From positions 5,684,501 to 5,748,500 of the forward strand of contig NC_060233.1 in the NCBI RefSeq assembly GCF_021155775.2: a DNA stretch of 64,000 nt, written 5' to 3'. The stretch comes from Neodiprion pinetum. Its lineage: Eukaryota; Arthropoda; Insecta; Hymenoptera; Diprionidae. Below are positions 1 to 13,006 of this stretch, piece after piece. Below the pieces are notes generated by a model. That model worked only from the letters and a program-made list of their open reading frames with translations. It had not been told where the DNA came from and did no database searches. Each line of letters starts with the position of its first letter. The first letter of the stretch is position 1. Both the position numbers and the translations under genes were made by a program.

Positions 1-1327
1 CGTTGGGGTTGGTCGCGAACTGACCAGTACCGCAGAGCTTCCCTCTGAATGCAGGGTGTGAATGTATGATAGATAATTAATGCGTATGTACCGTTAAAGC
101 TGTGCAGTCAAATAATCGGAATATTTAAAACCATCAGTCCAGCCGTGTCGGGTTTTTGAATCTCACAAGCCAACCATACGGTTCTGTGTAACGACGCATC
201 GCGTGCTGCGCGATACCTGTCATAAGTTTTGTTATTTTAATTCATTTTGTTTTATCTTTGTAGGTGTATGCATCGGAACATCTGGAAGTTACAAATTTTT
301 ACTAATGGATGTACTATAGGTTAGATGTTTGTTTGACAATTATAAAAACTTTGTACAAGCCTAGAGGTAATTATAGGATTTCTAATTGCTCATTAGCGAC
401 CGTTTGATCTGTTCTATTTGGATGCATGTAATACACGTGCCGGCAATCAACCGAGGACATGACTATTTACATCAGAGTTGACATACTATACCTCCATGCT
501 TCCAAGAGATTGCGAGAGAAAATTCTCTGACCTATTTCTGGAATCACTCTCTGCGGTGTTACGCAAGCTACGAATAAGGCTGTGGCGTGGCCACGACTTC
601 CGTGCAATCTAATCTGCAACGGCAAAAATGGATTAGGACGGTGTATGATTCGTCGAGCTGTTTACGCTTGTTTTACAGGACATGCAACAAGAGAACGGTT
701 GATACTATGGAGAGGTACTCTTCACGGTATGAATTATGCTGTCAGTGAATTTGCCAGGGTAGAGAAGAAGTCCATTTACTCAAATTTGACTGAAACAATA
801 TCGCATCGATTGCATTTAATGACAAACTTATCCATGCAGTTATGGACAACTCGGAAAGTAAAACGAGCGGAAGTAACAATCATCGTCTCTTTCAATTTTT
901 GATTAGAAAAAATGCTGGCCCTTGTTTTGAGCATGATATTAGACTGACGTCATTTTTTGTGAATAATCGGTTTCTCGGGCGCACAAGTCGCTGTCATCAA
1001 CCACAAAAAACTTACAGCGAAAACGCTAAGAAACGTCGCATTCTCGCTGCATGCTGTTAATCCTACGATATTACAGACGTAATTTTTGAATTTCAACGGA
1101 TCGAATTAATGACAAACGGGTTCCTGACTTAAGAGGGTGTCCTAGTCCATTTCGACGTTGACGTATATATCGCCAAATATCGAAGTCCATGTATCTGAAA
1201 CGTGAGAAATGGCTTGACAGCTCCATTCTATACACAATCCTGAATAAAAACACTTCAATACAAATTCAATTGATGCTGGAATAAAGAAATGGCACGGACT
1301 CTACGAAATTGCAATACAAAAAAAAAC
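1..1327. other. AT-rich DNA, no gene recognised
   Basis: I see no domain-bearing frame, RNA gene or inverted repeat here. The open frames (for example 582-902 plus) have no recognisable content and are broken within about 100 codons, as expected by chance. The stretch is probably intergenic or intronic. Confidence 0.5.
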
Positions 1328-1410
1328 AATGAACTAATATATATATATATATAAGTCCGTAAGGTGTGCACATAAAAATAAATAAAAAATATTACAATAA
1401 TTGGTAGCGA
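1328..1410 (+). repeat. Dispersed repeat, copy 1 (partner at 63846-63930)
   Basis: This segment aligns, with scattered changes, to the DNA at the far end of the window. Both copies contain AAGGTGTRCACRTAAARATA followed by an A-rich run and then ACAATAATTGGTAGC. Copy 1 carries a short TA run (about 1336-1352) where copy 2 has unique sequence. The family and its full length are unknown. Copy 2 lies just outside a TA-flanked MITE; copy 1 has no MITE beside it. Confidence 0.65.
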
Positions 1411-3052
1411 CCGCTAAATATTCTCCTACCTTCACCAGGTAGGCACCTTGAAAAAAAAACTTAAAAAATGAACCACTCTGTTGAAGACATATAAAAAATC
1501 CCGCATCGACTTTGGCCACTAGTAATCATTCCAGCAGGATTGAACATTCAAACAAGTTACATCTGAAGACTGTAACAAATTTTGAGCGTCACCTCGCAGG
1601 TTCTTCCGTGGTGGTGTGGTGTTTTTTTAGTGCCAACCTGCCGAGAGTGCAATTTCGCCAGTTCTTCGTCACCAGGAAATAATATACTTATTCCTAATGG
1701 CGGAGGATTGGGTACATTTAAGTGTGATGAAATCCGTCGCCTCCGCTGTACGTAATACGCGTCTTCACGTGGCGAAGCGAAGCGGCGGTTTCGAAACAGT
1801 GTCAAACGGCAATGAGCGATGTGGACTTTCCGCGGTACTACAGTTAAGACGATCCGAGGTACGAGTCTTCTTCCCTCGCCTCTAACACATACCGCAAACA
1901 CCTCATACACATCCAGAGGTCTTTTCAATTTATTTCTATCTACCTCTTGACACGGCACCGCGACTCGCGCGGGAACGAAACGCGGCTGCGGCCTCTTGAG
2001 CGCGTGCGGAGCGGATTGGTAGCCTCGTTTCCGAGCAAGAGTCCGGCACCTCTCCTCTTCTCTCCTCGAGCCGCTAATGAACTGTGCATCAGAGTCATCC
2101 ATCCAGGCATCCCTCTTATAGCCTCTTCGCGTTACTAACTAGGGGTGCAACCTGTAATTCTGCGCCCCCTCGCACCTCCTGCGAGTTTCTGCTCCATTTC
2201 TTTCTTCCGTCGTTGTTTCTTGCGTGTACCATCACAAGCCAAGTCAGAAAGTGGAGATTTATTCCAAAAACTAGTCTCCGATTTATTTTCCGCACCCTTA
2301 AATCCAGCGAACGGGGTGAGCAGGTCAACCTCTACTGACCTACCTACCTGTGGACGTAAAATGGGATTTTTAATAACGAGTTACCGTACACGACTATTGT
2401 AACCTGAATTTAAAAATAGTTAGGCTAAGGTCTGATGGACAAGTTAGACACATAGGTGTGTGTACGAAACATCCTCTCTGAATAACCAACCTTCTATGAC
2501 CGATGGATAAGAGGCGTCAGTTCGTGAAAAATACGCGTAATGTAAACATATGCAAAAGCTTGATATTCATTAATGAATATTACTTATTCTAATATGAACT
2601 CCTGTGAATCTTTATTGGGCCGATTAACCTCTCAGAGATACCACGCAACTATGTTTCGAAATTACATTTTATTATTTGTTTCAATTCAGTGGGAAGCGGT
2701 GTCGTAAGACATGAACGATTTTCATTCTGACACGCGTCATGCGGTTGTCTGCTTTCTGTTTCTCTTCAATCCATCGGTTATACCACGATTAAAATTAAAA
2801 TCTAACAACGGATATTCTGATAATTAATTACCCTTTCGAATATAGAGTCGGCAGGAAATTTGTATCTTCCAAATAACTCCGGTTATTATTAATTCTCATC
2901 GCTTATAATACACATGATGTGCCTCCGTAGCAACGCGGGGTCAATGAGAGCTTTCATCGTTCGCCGTTCGTGATGTTGAAATAAACTTATAAACTGTTAC
3001 AGGTACGGGTTTGCAAGCCAGCAGTTTTTCCCCTTTGGTTCACGTATAGCTC

Positions 3053-3055
<3 letters not shown>
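1411..3055. other. Intergenic DNA with a GC-rich islet at about 1700-2110
   Basis: The islet is CpG-rich, and the longest frame of the window crosses it on the minus strand (1557-2102, 181 codons). That frame is rich in Arg and Pro and shows no domain, signal peptide or plausible splice context, so I treat it as composition-driven. A perfect 18-bp palindrome, ATATTCATTAATGAATAT, sits at 2563-2580; in AT-rich DNA it is unremarkable. The rest shows nothing assignable. Confidence 0.45.
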
Positions 3056-3095
<40 letters not shown>

Positions 3096-3168
3096 TGCTC
3101 TTTTCCGCGCCCGCGCAATCGCCAGCTCTTTCAGAGTCCTGCACCCTCTTTATCCATCCACCAATCCA

Positions 3169-3199
<31 letters not shown>
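3056..3199. repeat. Two (CT)n microsatellites
   Basis: Slightly interrupted CT runs occupy about 3056-3095 and 3168-3199, separated by GC-rich unique sequence. They are simple repeats without coding meaning; Arg/Glu-rich peptides read from the other strand are artefacts of the repeat. Confidence 0.9.
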
Positions 3200-4002
3200 G
3201 AGATGAGAGAGGGCGAGGAGGGGGCGCGAAAAAGCGCCCGGGGCTGCATAGTATTGATCCATACCCGTGGTTGACACATTTCCCGAAAGCTCGCTGCCTG
3301 CTCTACTTTCGAGTGAAACGGCGTAAAAACAACCCGAGAGACTGCCGTCGCGGCGCCGTTTTCAGGTCGATCGCGCGCTGGACTTGCTTTCGCTCTCTTT
3401 GTTCCCCCCTCACCGACGATATATATATATCAGGGAAGAATGAAAAAAAGATCGAACAAAAATCAACTATTTACGATATATGTATATCGCCGGGACTCGT
3501 AAACATATTTTCCAACCAATACAAGTTCTCAAAATACGGAAATCGATGATACGTCCGTTCTTTTATGTATTCGGCTTGGTGCTTATACACACGGTCTCAA
3601 TCTATCGCTAGTTATCCTTATAAAGTTGCTTGATCGATCAATGCCTGCATACATAAACTGCTGTGGATCATTTTTGGTTTCAAGATTCGATGCGGTGATA
3701 AAGTAGATTCTTGTGGTAAATAAAGTGTGGACAAAACTAGGCCACTCGATCTATTATACTATGTAGTCGTTCAAAATATTTTCACTGCTACGAATGAAAT
3801 TACTAGATAATTTCGGAAAAAAACAAACAACACAAAAGGAATTGGGATGCAGGAGAAAAGGTAAAAAATCTGCTGTCAACGCTTCGGAATCTTGAAAGTG
3901 ACCGTACACTCACCTACGCAAGAGAAAAGTTCGTATACAGATTCGAGATATCGAATTCTTTGATGTAAAAAAGGATGGAAACTCGGGGTATAAGTTTGGT
4001 AT
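3200..4002. other. Unassigned DNA
   Basis: A short GC-rich patch (about 3210-3420) is followed by AT-rich DNA. No gene, RNA or inverted repeat is recognised. Confidence 0.45.
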
Positions 4003-4392
4003 CAGGGTTCGTACGCTTTTCGGAATCTAAAATTTCCCAACTTTTCCAGGTATTTCAGCTTGGAAATAGAATTCTTCCAGTAACCTTTCGAGAAATATAA
4101 AGCTGACTAATGAAAATCTTTTTTTACACCTCAATACTAATACCTAACAAGTATCTTACTGTCTGACTGTAAATTTAAAAACAATAGGCTGCGATTTTCC
4201 GTAAGAAGAAACTAAGGGAGGTTTTCGTTATTGAGTGATGTACATAGAATTTACGAAGTGGTACGCGACGAAACAAAATTTTAAGTACCATTCTTTTTTT
4301 TCTTAAGATCTATAGTACTTTGTACAAGAACGACTCTATTTCTCCGACAGACAAAAAATTCCCTGATTTTTTCCCTGTGCGCGCGAACCCTG
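4003..4392. mobile_element. hAT-like TIR element (non-autonomous)
   Basis: The left end starts CAGGGTTCGTACGC and the right end reads, inverted, CAGGGTTCGCGCGC. The subterminal parts also match roughly: GGAATCTAAAATTTCCC on the left against an inverted run containing AATCAGGGAATTTTTTG on the right. CAGGG-type ends are typical of hAT transposons. At about 390 bp, with no transposase frame, it would be a MITE. The flanking 8-mers (3995-4002 and 4393-4400) do not match, so the copy is old, or one end is misplaced. Confidence 0.6.
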
Positions 4393-4812
4393 AATATGCA
4401 CAATTGATCGATGATTGATGATATTTAGTTCAGCGTTCGATCCGAGCGTAAATAGTAAGGGTGTATAAAAAATCTGTAAAGATGAATTTGGGCGTCCCGG
4501 TAGCTGGCTCCGTGTAGGCACGCATAATGATCGGACGGTTCGACGCGACGCGACGCCGGAACTTCACCTCGAGCTTGGGAATGCTGCCAAATGGGTCAGA
4601 GCTTGCGTAGGGTTGGTTGCGGGCCCGGGTCTGCGCGGATGTGAAGTAGGCAGGCACCGTGGGAGTCGGGTTTGATCAATACCGAAGCCCGCGTCGCGAC
4701 GCCGCCCGCGCCCTGCAACCTGCCGGGCGCAAACATTGCGACTCGGCATGGTAACAGAAAACCGAAGGACTGAACACGCATCTTCCAGGCGCCTGAGAAA
4801 TGCGTAAACGTC
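4393..4812. other. GC-rich islet, no gene recognised
   Basis: The segment at about 4490-4760 is markedly richer in G+C and CpG than its flanks, with short frames on both strands and no domain. It may be a small regulatory islet or an old repeat. Confidence 0.4.
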
Positions 4813-5358
4813 TTGAGGGGTTATACCTAGTCAGGAAACGGAAGAGAGCGATTTTTCAAGGATTTTACAAGAAGATACATTTCAATTTATTAGTATAAAA
4901 ATTTATGTACGTACGATCGTCGAGAACAGCTCTAAAAAAGGTGTATTGCGGTGAGCAAAATATCTCTAAACTGGATCATCCTAAATAATGAGACAAAAAA
5001 GATTTAGGTAATATAAGGTGTTATCTGGTCTTTAAACGACGGAATAAGCAATATGTTAATTTTTAACAAAACGGCAGCTTCTCAGAAAAAAAATTTCGAT
5101 TTTTCATAAAAATTTTCGGCTTAGTTTGTTCATAAAATGGAAAATATTTATCGGCGAAAAAAAACCTGCTATCAAGGAATGAATAATATATTCGAAAAGC
5201 TTGTGTAAAAATTTCGGTTCAGCTCATTCCGAGAAATTTCGCTTACCGACTTTGAAAACATAGTTTTCTGTACATATACTTGAATGTATGTAAATTACGA
5301 AAATGAAATGAAAAAAAAAACGGTATTCGAAAAATTCTGGCTAGGTACAACCCCTTAA
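4813..5358. mobile_element. TTAA-flanked TIR element, about 540 bp
   Basis: The ends are inverted copies: left GGGGTTATACCTAGTCAG, right (inverted) GGGGTTGTACCTAGCCAG. They are flanked by TTGA (4813-4816) and TTAA (5355-5358), which looks like a TTAA target duplication with one substitution. TTAA targets are used by piggyBac and Kolobok transposons. The interior is AT-rich and has no long frame, so the copy is non-autonomous. The superfamily is inferred from the target only. Confidence 0.65.
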
Positions 5359-8160
5359 GCAATCTTGCTGACTCTGAGTTACTTTCGTTTCCACTATTCG
5401 CATCGATCGCGAAATCCCTGCAGTAATTTTCGAAAGAATAACATAGTGTCATAGGTTTTGTTGAGTACGTCACCTTTATGCAGAGATTAATGACCTAGAT
5501 ATGTACGAAAAAATTATTATCTCTGACATTCGGGACAAAACTGTTACTTATCAGTAGCTAAGATACGAAATGTTATGATTAAGCGTTTGAAATTTGAAAA
5601 AACCGCGCGCGGGAAATTTGAACGTCAACCGTTAGGGATTCCGAGTATTTGGACAAAGGGAATTCAGGGAATGCTCAAGGCTAGGAGTTCCTGATAGATT
5701 GGAGATCAATAGACTTGCGTGAGGCACACCTGCTTAAGTTCTCGAGCTTCCGTCGTTTAGTCGGTTATTTCAAATACAGAATTCGGACTGGGCGTGGGAA
5801 GAGTCACGTGCAAGCGTCTAAATGGCAGTACTCTGCACGTTCGCACCTAGCCTCGATCCACCTGGTGCCCCTGGTTACTCTGGATGACGGTGCCTGTTTG
5901 TCACAGTTGCAACTTTGCCAAGTAGTTTGGGCAGGCCTAGAAATAGCACAAATAGTCAGTCTCCAGACTTTAGAGAGAGTTTCTTGTAAGAAGGAATTAC
6001 GATTTGGTGCGCAGCGTTGGTCACGACTTAGAATGACGGGTTATGTTTTCCTGACTTACGCTCTTATATCACGTTTGTGGAAATGGAAAAGAGGCATAAT
6101 GCTTCGTAATATGTATTTTCATGGGGTAGCTGAACCGTCTGTGGATTCCTATTTTGACTGAACAAGTGTTGTTACCAATTACAAGATAACGACTCTTTTT
6201 CCAGTTCGAATTTTATCCCAAAATGTGAACAAATTTGAAAGTAGCACATGTCCGATCATCAGGACCCGGGATAAATAGGCCAGGTCTGCCTATTGATGAA
6301 GCCGTAATGAGACAGGTGATGGAATTAAGAAACCAGTTAATTCGCGTTTGATGGTAGGCAGCTGCGCTAATTAGCGACACGCAGGTCTGATTTCCCAAAT
6401 TACTTCTCAACTCTATTACATGTGAAAAATGATAATACCTGTAAAGCTTATGAATAACGCGTCTATACTGTAGGTGAATGAGCAATTGCGTATTATGCGT
6501 TTGAAAGATGTTTTCTCGTTTCTCAGTAGTGAAAATAAACGGGTTTTTTTCTCTTGTTAACAACTCACGAAATACATGTGCGTAACGTAAAACGTCCGAT
6601 ATCGTACAACACGAACAACAAAAGATAGTTATCTTTGTCAACACCGAGTATAATCACAAAGTCAATATTTGACATAAGCACTCAAAATTCGGTCCTACAC
6701 ACATGCCTATGCCAGTCGACGTATGGCGCGGACACCCACTACTCGCCTGTTCATTCTGACGTTTGAAGTGAGGTTTCGCAAGTACGCTCACCGAGTTCTA
6801 CCTACCTACTTTCTGGCTGAAAGATGTAAACTTTTGAATCAACGACCACGCCATTCCTGCCGGTAGATGCACCTCCCTCACACTGTAATCATGCAGAGGC
6901 ATTTACTGTGTTTTAATCAGCTCGTTACGTCACACGCCGAGTTATAACGATGATGAAGAGCCGGAATGTTAGATGGTATCAGAAGCCATTCGGAATCTGA
7001 AATCCCACCATCGGAAATGAACACATTTCAAGAGGGACAAAACACTCGGTCCGACTGGTTGTTAACATTTGGTTAACACGATGGTTGGGGGCGCAATTAG
7101 TAGCTCGTAAATTTGCTAATGGATGTAATCGAATTTGGGCTTAACTTGGATCGGCTAGAAGTAAATTATACCGATTAGTTATCACGTGGAGTAATACGGC
7201 GAGTAGTGATCAGCAGCCCAGGGAGCCCCATTAGACACTCCAAACTACTTCGGCAGGCGCTGGCACCCGGCTACCACGTAAGCCCGATGCTTAGGCAAGT
7301 GCTACAAGTTTGCCTTGGATCGTTGAACCGTTACTTGTATTCCTACTCCGCAAGGTCTTTCAGCCGGGTTTCCGTTATCCGAAAGAGTTAGAATTTGACT
7401 ACACCGAAGTCGATGGTGAATTTTCTCCAACTTGTACAATTCCATCTTGTTCCTTCTCATTCTCATCCTCGCTTTTGACTCGCCCACTTTACTCCTTCTG
7501 TTCCTCACTCTTTGCCAAGTTCAATCGTGCGCAGCCAAGTAGAATAATATATACTCATCCTAGGTATGGCCGCATCCTTCCACGCCATTTCGTACTGAAT
7601 TCATACGTTTGGTGTTATCAATCGATACAAGTCCGAGTGCAGTTCGAACTCCCTCGGCCCCACGTGCCAGTTATATCGATAACACTTTGGCATTTCATCG
7701 TCCGAGACACACCACGGTTTTTTCTTCCTCTCTTTCTGACATCTTTTTCCCGTCTTATTCTTCTTTCGCTCCCTTCAAATTCCCTCTTGTACTCCCGATA
7801 CCAATCTCACTCCGTGTAGCTTCTCGACGTTGCCTCACGCCTCCGATACACCCGAGTGATTCCGCGTTGCTTCCCTGCGAGTTATTCTCTGTTCAACTTG
7901 CTCGTTGTTGTCAGTTACAATCGCGTCCCGATGTTACGGGGGAGTTTCTTTCACGGCTGTCCAAGTCCGGAATTATCTGTGATTCGGTTCGTGCACAGCT
8001 TGAAACGTCAGGTTACCCTGTTTGGGAAAAGTTACTCGAGTGACGAGCGTCGAGTATTTTGTTCAAAATACATCACTTTATAATTATACAGTAAAAAACC
8101 CATGCTAGAACAGCATTTTGTAAATACCAGAGAAATTCTATGATTCAAGTTTCTTGAACT
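5359..8160. other. Unassigned DNA with a pyrimidine-rich plus strand at about 7430-7960
   Basis: A 148-codon plus frame (5715-6161) faintly recalls the FSS-hydrophobic-VTAY pattern seen in BEL/Pao retrotransposon polyproteins, but the match is too weak to call. From about 7430 to 7960 the plus strand is strongly C+T-biased, which alone explains the overlapping long frames there (7310-7819 and 7609-8043). No RNA gene or inverted repeat was found. Confidence 0.4.
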
Positions 8161-8236
8161 CTGACTGCAAGCTTTCATCCATTCATTGTACTGGGATTAA
8201 GGTTAGTGGAAAAATTCCAATTTCGTACGAACATTC

Positions 8237-8660
8237 TGAAAACCTTGACTTTTGACACGCAATCTTCATTCCCATTCATTTACCATTATGCCCTCAAACT
8301 AAACGCGCGTAATTTCTGGCCCGTTTGTATTATTCACCGTTTTAGATGTAAATATTCTTGTTTCTCTACGAACTCGTCCAGCCTACTCAATTGACCCAAA
8401 AACCTTCGAGTTTTAGAACGCGACGCTCGTTTCAGTCAAGAATTATGCCCCTGGGTCCAAAGCCAATGATTTCTCATGTAGTCTTGCCGTTCACACAGAC
8501 AAAGATCCACCATTTTTCAAGGATCTTCGCGTTATCCGTTCTTCCTTTTCTTTATGTATATCTTCGATTTGCTGCGGCCTATTCGGCTATTTCGAAACCC
8601 TTGACATTTAAAACGTTGTTCTCATTCCGGTTGAGAAGAATTATGTCCGTGAATTAAAAA
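8237..8660. repeat. Degenerate tandem repeat, about three units
   Basis: Three segments share the layout CCTTGACTTTTGA or CCTTCGAGTTTTAGA, then a T/C-rich stretch, then AATTATGYCC or ATTATGCCC, beginning near 8237, 8403 and 8600. The spacing is uneven (about 166 and 197 bp) and identity is low. This looks like an old tandem duplication or a decayed satellite, not a gene. Confidence 0.4.
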
Positions 8661-11600
8661 TTTATGGATTTCCGTCGAACCCCGCTGATTACCTATGCGC
8701 ATAACTGTACGTGTGTGTTGAAAGATTTACTAGGTATATTCTCAAGAAATACCTTTTATATTTATGCAGATTACAGAATCACTTTATGTAAAATATACTT
8801 TCCAGCATGTAATCAAACGGTTGCAGAATCGTCTGTGTTGCTCTTTCAGTCGTCATTCAGAAATTTAAAGAGAATAAATAAATAAAAACCCATTTCATAG
8901 TCAGCCAAGAAATTAGGCTATAAGTACAAGAATCCAAGAACTCAAATATTCTCTGAAGACTCGATGGAGGAAATGGAATTACGGTATTGAACCTATCCAG
9001 CTGCTGTGTAGATACTCGTGATTGCCTGCGGGTTCACTCGTCCAGATAAACCCAGAGAAATCCCCACGTTACACAATCAGTGCACATCCGTTGAAACGGC
9101 CTTCGGAACCTTTAACACCGTAGTACAATGTACATTGATCAAATATTGACTTTTACTCGGTATAACAAGTCGAGGAGTTCATAAGACGGCTGAAAGGAAG
9201 AGGGGAAAGAAAGAGGAAAGAAAGAAAGGAATGATCCATGTTCAACCTTGGGGTCAAGTGTCACGTGGGGCCTGATTGAGTCCTACGTGACTCCGTACAC
9301 CGAACACACCAGTGACCTGGCTTGCTTTTCTCCTATCGAAGCGACCGTACGACAAGACCGTGGTCTAAGCAGCCCTCCCCAGTTGTAATTTACGGGAGAA
9401 CGGACCTCGGTGATCAGGCACAAATGAGGTACAACTGCAGGTGAAGCACGCGTGTACCTTCCCGATATGGTTAACGCGGAGAAAAAACAAGCTCGACAAT
9501 TTCCCCGGACTTAGGAATGATACGACGGATACTATACGGGGTGCCCAAGCCTCGTGCTGGAGTCCTGAAGGGCTGGCTGTCTTACACCCCACGTTTGTAA
9601 GAAGGAAAGAGGCGGTAGGGCGCAGCGCCTGCAGGATGGAACAGCTAGTGCAGCACGTGGCAACGCGCACGTGTCCAAAGGTCGTCGATCCCGGGTTGGA
9701 TTAAATTTGATTTCCTTCCGAGCGTAACGCGCGGTGCAGGAGAGAATGCACGATGGGTTGCACTCTAGGAAGTGTTCACGAGGGCGCAGGGCGACGTCCT
9801 ATAGATATATACGAAGAACCTTCTCGCCCCGCGGTGGGAACCGAGTTAAAAGAAAAAAAAAGTGACGGCGAAAAAATTGTAAAAGGGCAGAAAGTTCTTG
9901 GGTACTGCAGTGATAATCGATGGTTCAAATACGTGGATCACGTCGCGTGATCCGCTTGACGGCTTATACGTGTACAGTAGCTTTGCATCGCTGGCAGAAA
10001 AGGGATCTCGACTCTTGGTCATTATCATTCCGGACCGCTGAGGACTGAAAAACAAAGGACTATTCACCCCGAGAGCTTTTCACTTTCAAGCTTCACCTCA
10101 AACAGCTCATCTGGAGTTACAAAGAGAAGAAGACGAATAAGAAGAAGAAGAAGAAGAAGAACTTGAAGGCCGTACAGGGCCATGTTTTATTGAGGTGAAG
10201 TGGCTGTTGCATGAAAAATTCATTCCTGAAAAATCGATGCCACCAAGTTTGGCGAACTGAGCGCTTCGTGTAGCAAAAAAAAAAAAAAAAACAGCATCGA
10301 ACGGCTATTAACCTCGACAACTTCCTTCTGCGATCAAATCTCTTCAGGTCCTCCACTGGCTTTTCTTTTATTTCTTTTTTTCTTTCTCTTCTTCCTTCCT
10401 CCGGAGGATAGGCTCTTCCGTTTTTTCGAGGCTTCGTGTTGACCGTGTTTGTTTCGGACACGTGCTTTCGAGGAGTGTTATTTGATTTGGGTTGGATAAC
10501 GGTCTTAGATCACGAGGCACTTCAGCGGCTGTTTGGAAAAGGGAAAGAGAGAGAGAGTTTTGACACATCGCTTCGCACTGCTTCTATCCCGTTTCTGTTT
10601 TTCCCTTTTTCTCTTCTTTCCCCCTCTCCGGTAGGAAATAATGATATTCAGGTAAAATTTTGTCAGACGATTAAGGATCGACTGCTACCGATCCTCCGTC
10701 GAAACCCGTGGGCCTCAACGTGAACCAAAGGAAGCCGAAGTAACGGGGGCAATAGAACCCGCTCGTTTCATAACCGGGGTTGCCAGGGTAACTGCATCGA
10801 CCGATGCTATCCAACCCCGTAACGCAGCATCTCGGCTACTGTAAGCCGAGCAAGCACTACTCTTCTTCCTCTTCTTCATCTCCTTCTCGAAGTCCAAATC
10901 TACTCTCCTCGTACCCCACGAATCGTATTCAGTTTTATGAAAAAATGATATCCGGTTGATGCGTTACACTGGATACGACAGGGGTGGTCCTATATTGAAA
11001 CTCCCCGGAGAATCCGTGGAACCTCAATAAACACCGTGTTCTACCAACATGTTGTTTCTCAAAGTTGCAATTCGGAGATTTCCATCCATGGCACCATTGC
11101 ATTATAAACCTGATTCGCATGGGCTCTGAATTCGATGCGTTTATAAATGTTATATACCCCAACAATGAAAGTCGACCCGGCGATATTAGTAATCTGTACA
11201 AACCAAAAGCTACTGCACGTCCAAGTAGCAGGATCCAGCGACCGCTGCACCATGGCTTACTGAAAGGTTTTGCTGTTTCCTGTCTTGTTACCACACCTGC
11301 CCGATGGTCAAAAGGTTCGAGTTTATATCGAGCCGAGGAGAGCATGCATGGCAGGGCGCTGTGCACATGTCTGCTGAAGTCACGGACAATCCTAAAGATG
11401 AAACTACGCACGTTATAACGTACATACGTACCCGTATAGGATAAAAATGTATAAGCTGTAACATTCACCTACTTACGACGTGAATGCATCTGGGTAATAA
11501 GAATAAAAACATAAGGCAGCTCGTATGGTTTTGTGCATACAGAGTTCAAAGCCACCCTTAAAGTGCCAGTGCAGCGGAGTAACGAATTTGATTTTATTCC

Positions 11601-12871
11601 TTCAGATCGAAGCATAGATTTGACTGAAAATTTTTGATTTCACATTTTTCACCACGAGCAAGTACATCGTACATGTAATAAATCTATATTATAACATACG
11701 CTAGGTGGGAACGAACTATCTACCTCAGCCAACGATGACTTGCACAATTTTCCTCGGCTGCAGCAGCGTGTCAGTCGAGCAGGTGAAGGTCTTTTTAAAC
11801 AAAGTTGCTTCATTGACATGCCACACTTGGCGCGATACGGAACTCGTCGTATATAAATCCGTGTCATAGCCGTCCATTAGCATTTCACTGTGCGATGCGA
11901 GGGCGTCGCAGTGATCGCTCTCGTCTCTTATCACAACAGAACTTTTAAATTGTGCCGAGCGTTCGTTTTCCACTTGACCCGATAAAATATTCCGCGGTAA
12001 AGAAAAAAAAAAAGAAAAATTCGACAAGACAAAAAACAATGCGTAAAAATTAAGAACCTATAAATTGGGTTTCAACAGACGACAACAGTTATTTATATAT
12101 TTATATTAAACAGTAGCGTCTGTGTCTCTACACGAGGAATATATATATATATAAATCAGTCACGGGACTATTACTGTATAAAATAGAATTTTTTTTCAGA
12201 ATACCAAGATCTACATCATATCAAAAACCCGGACGATTTCACTGAAACCCAATTCCCATAAGATTATTACGGGATTCTTTGGAGAGCTGCCTTGTTGGGA
12301 TTACGTGTAAGCTTGGGGGAAAAGTTAAATAGATGCGAAAAAAGAAAAGGAGGGGGAAAGATGGTAAATTTTACGTTTCAAATTTTACGGCTTAAAGCTA
12401 TTAATAACGTATTCGAGACACCTAACGGTATATAACCGTGGACCCCGCAAACGTATAGAGAGAAATAATACGCGTGTATTCGTGGCAGATTTGTAGCCCG
12501 CGAGAGCCAACTGCCGCTAGATTGAGGCTAGATTGCCCAATCGTTGTTCGCACACATGTAGATAGATATGGATATGTGGACAACCGCGTTAGAAGGACGG
12601 ATGCGTATTTACTCACACCCGCATAGCCGTACATGCGATACAAGCCAAGGCACACACACCCGGGCCCAGCCTCAAACTGTTTGACTAGTTTAACCTAAAA
12701 ACGGCTGAGTTGCGTGCCGCCTCGCGTGGGACGAGGAAACTAGGGCAAAAAGAGGACAGAACCAACCCGAAACGAGGGCAAAACTGAATGATATCAGAAC
12801 CGGGGCTCTGGGCTTGGCCCAACGACTAATTCCTGCATTTCTCAAATGAATTCAGACGCCTTCCACTCGGT
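8661..12871. other. Unassigned DNA with a GC-rich islet and simple repeats
   Basis: A GC-rich islet spans about 9300-9780. A (GAA)n run lies at about 10139-10161 and a poly-A run near 10265-10282. A 177-codon minus frame (10935-11468) overlaps a 117-codon plus frame (11065-11418); both lack recognisable domains. No RNA gene or TIR element was recognised. Confidence 0.45.
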
Positions 12872-13006
12872 TTAACCCTAGAACGGTAACGGAAGGGGGG
12901 GATTAAAAAAATACCCCACGCGAATTTAAATTTTCCGCCGCAAGAGAACGGCTTACGTTTTCGACTCGAGACACCGAAATAAATAACATTATTGTTCTAG
13001 GGTTAA
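12872..13006. mobile_element. piggyBac-like MITE with TTAA duplication
   Basis: The element reads TTAA-CCCTAGAAC at the left and GTTCTAGGG-TTAA at the right. That is a perfect 9-bp terminal inverted repeat, starting with the CCCTAGAA typical of piggyBac ends, inside an exact TTAA duplication (12872-12875 and 13003-13006). The interior is only 127 bp including the TIRs and includes a G-run, so it is a non-autonomous miniature. The superfamily assignment follows from the TIR and target site together. Confidence 0.82.

Noticed and set aside
1557..2102. Minus-strand 181-codon frame, longest in the window
   Set aside because: It crosses a GC-rich islet, has no domain, signal peptide or splice partner, and the length is within what GC-rich DNA gives by chance.
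5715..6161. 148-codon frame with a faint BEL/Pao-like FSS..VTAY-type pattern
   Set aside because: The similarity is a few residues; no reverse transcriptase, integrase or LTR is seen nearby.
7310..8043. Two overlapping long plus-strand frames
   Set aside because: The plus strand is C+T-rich here, so stop codons are depleted in all three frames. Peptides are Ser/Pro/Leu/Phe-rich without domains.
10935..11468. Overlapping 177- and 117-codon frames on opposite strands
   Set aside because: Neither has a recognisable domain and both strands are open, which points to composition.
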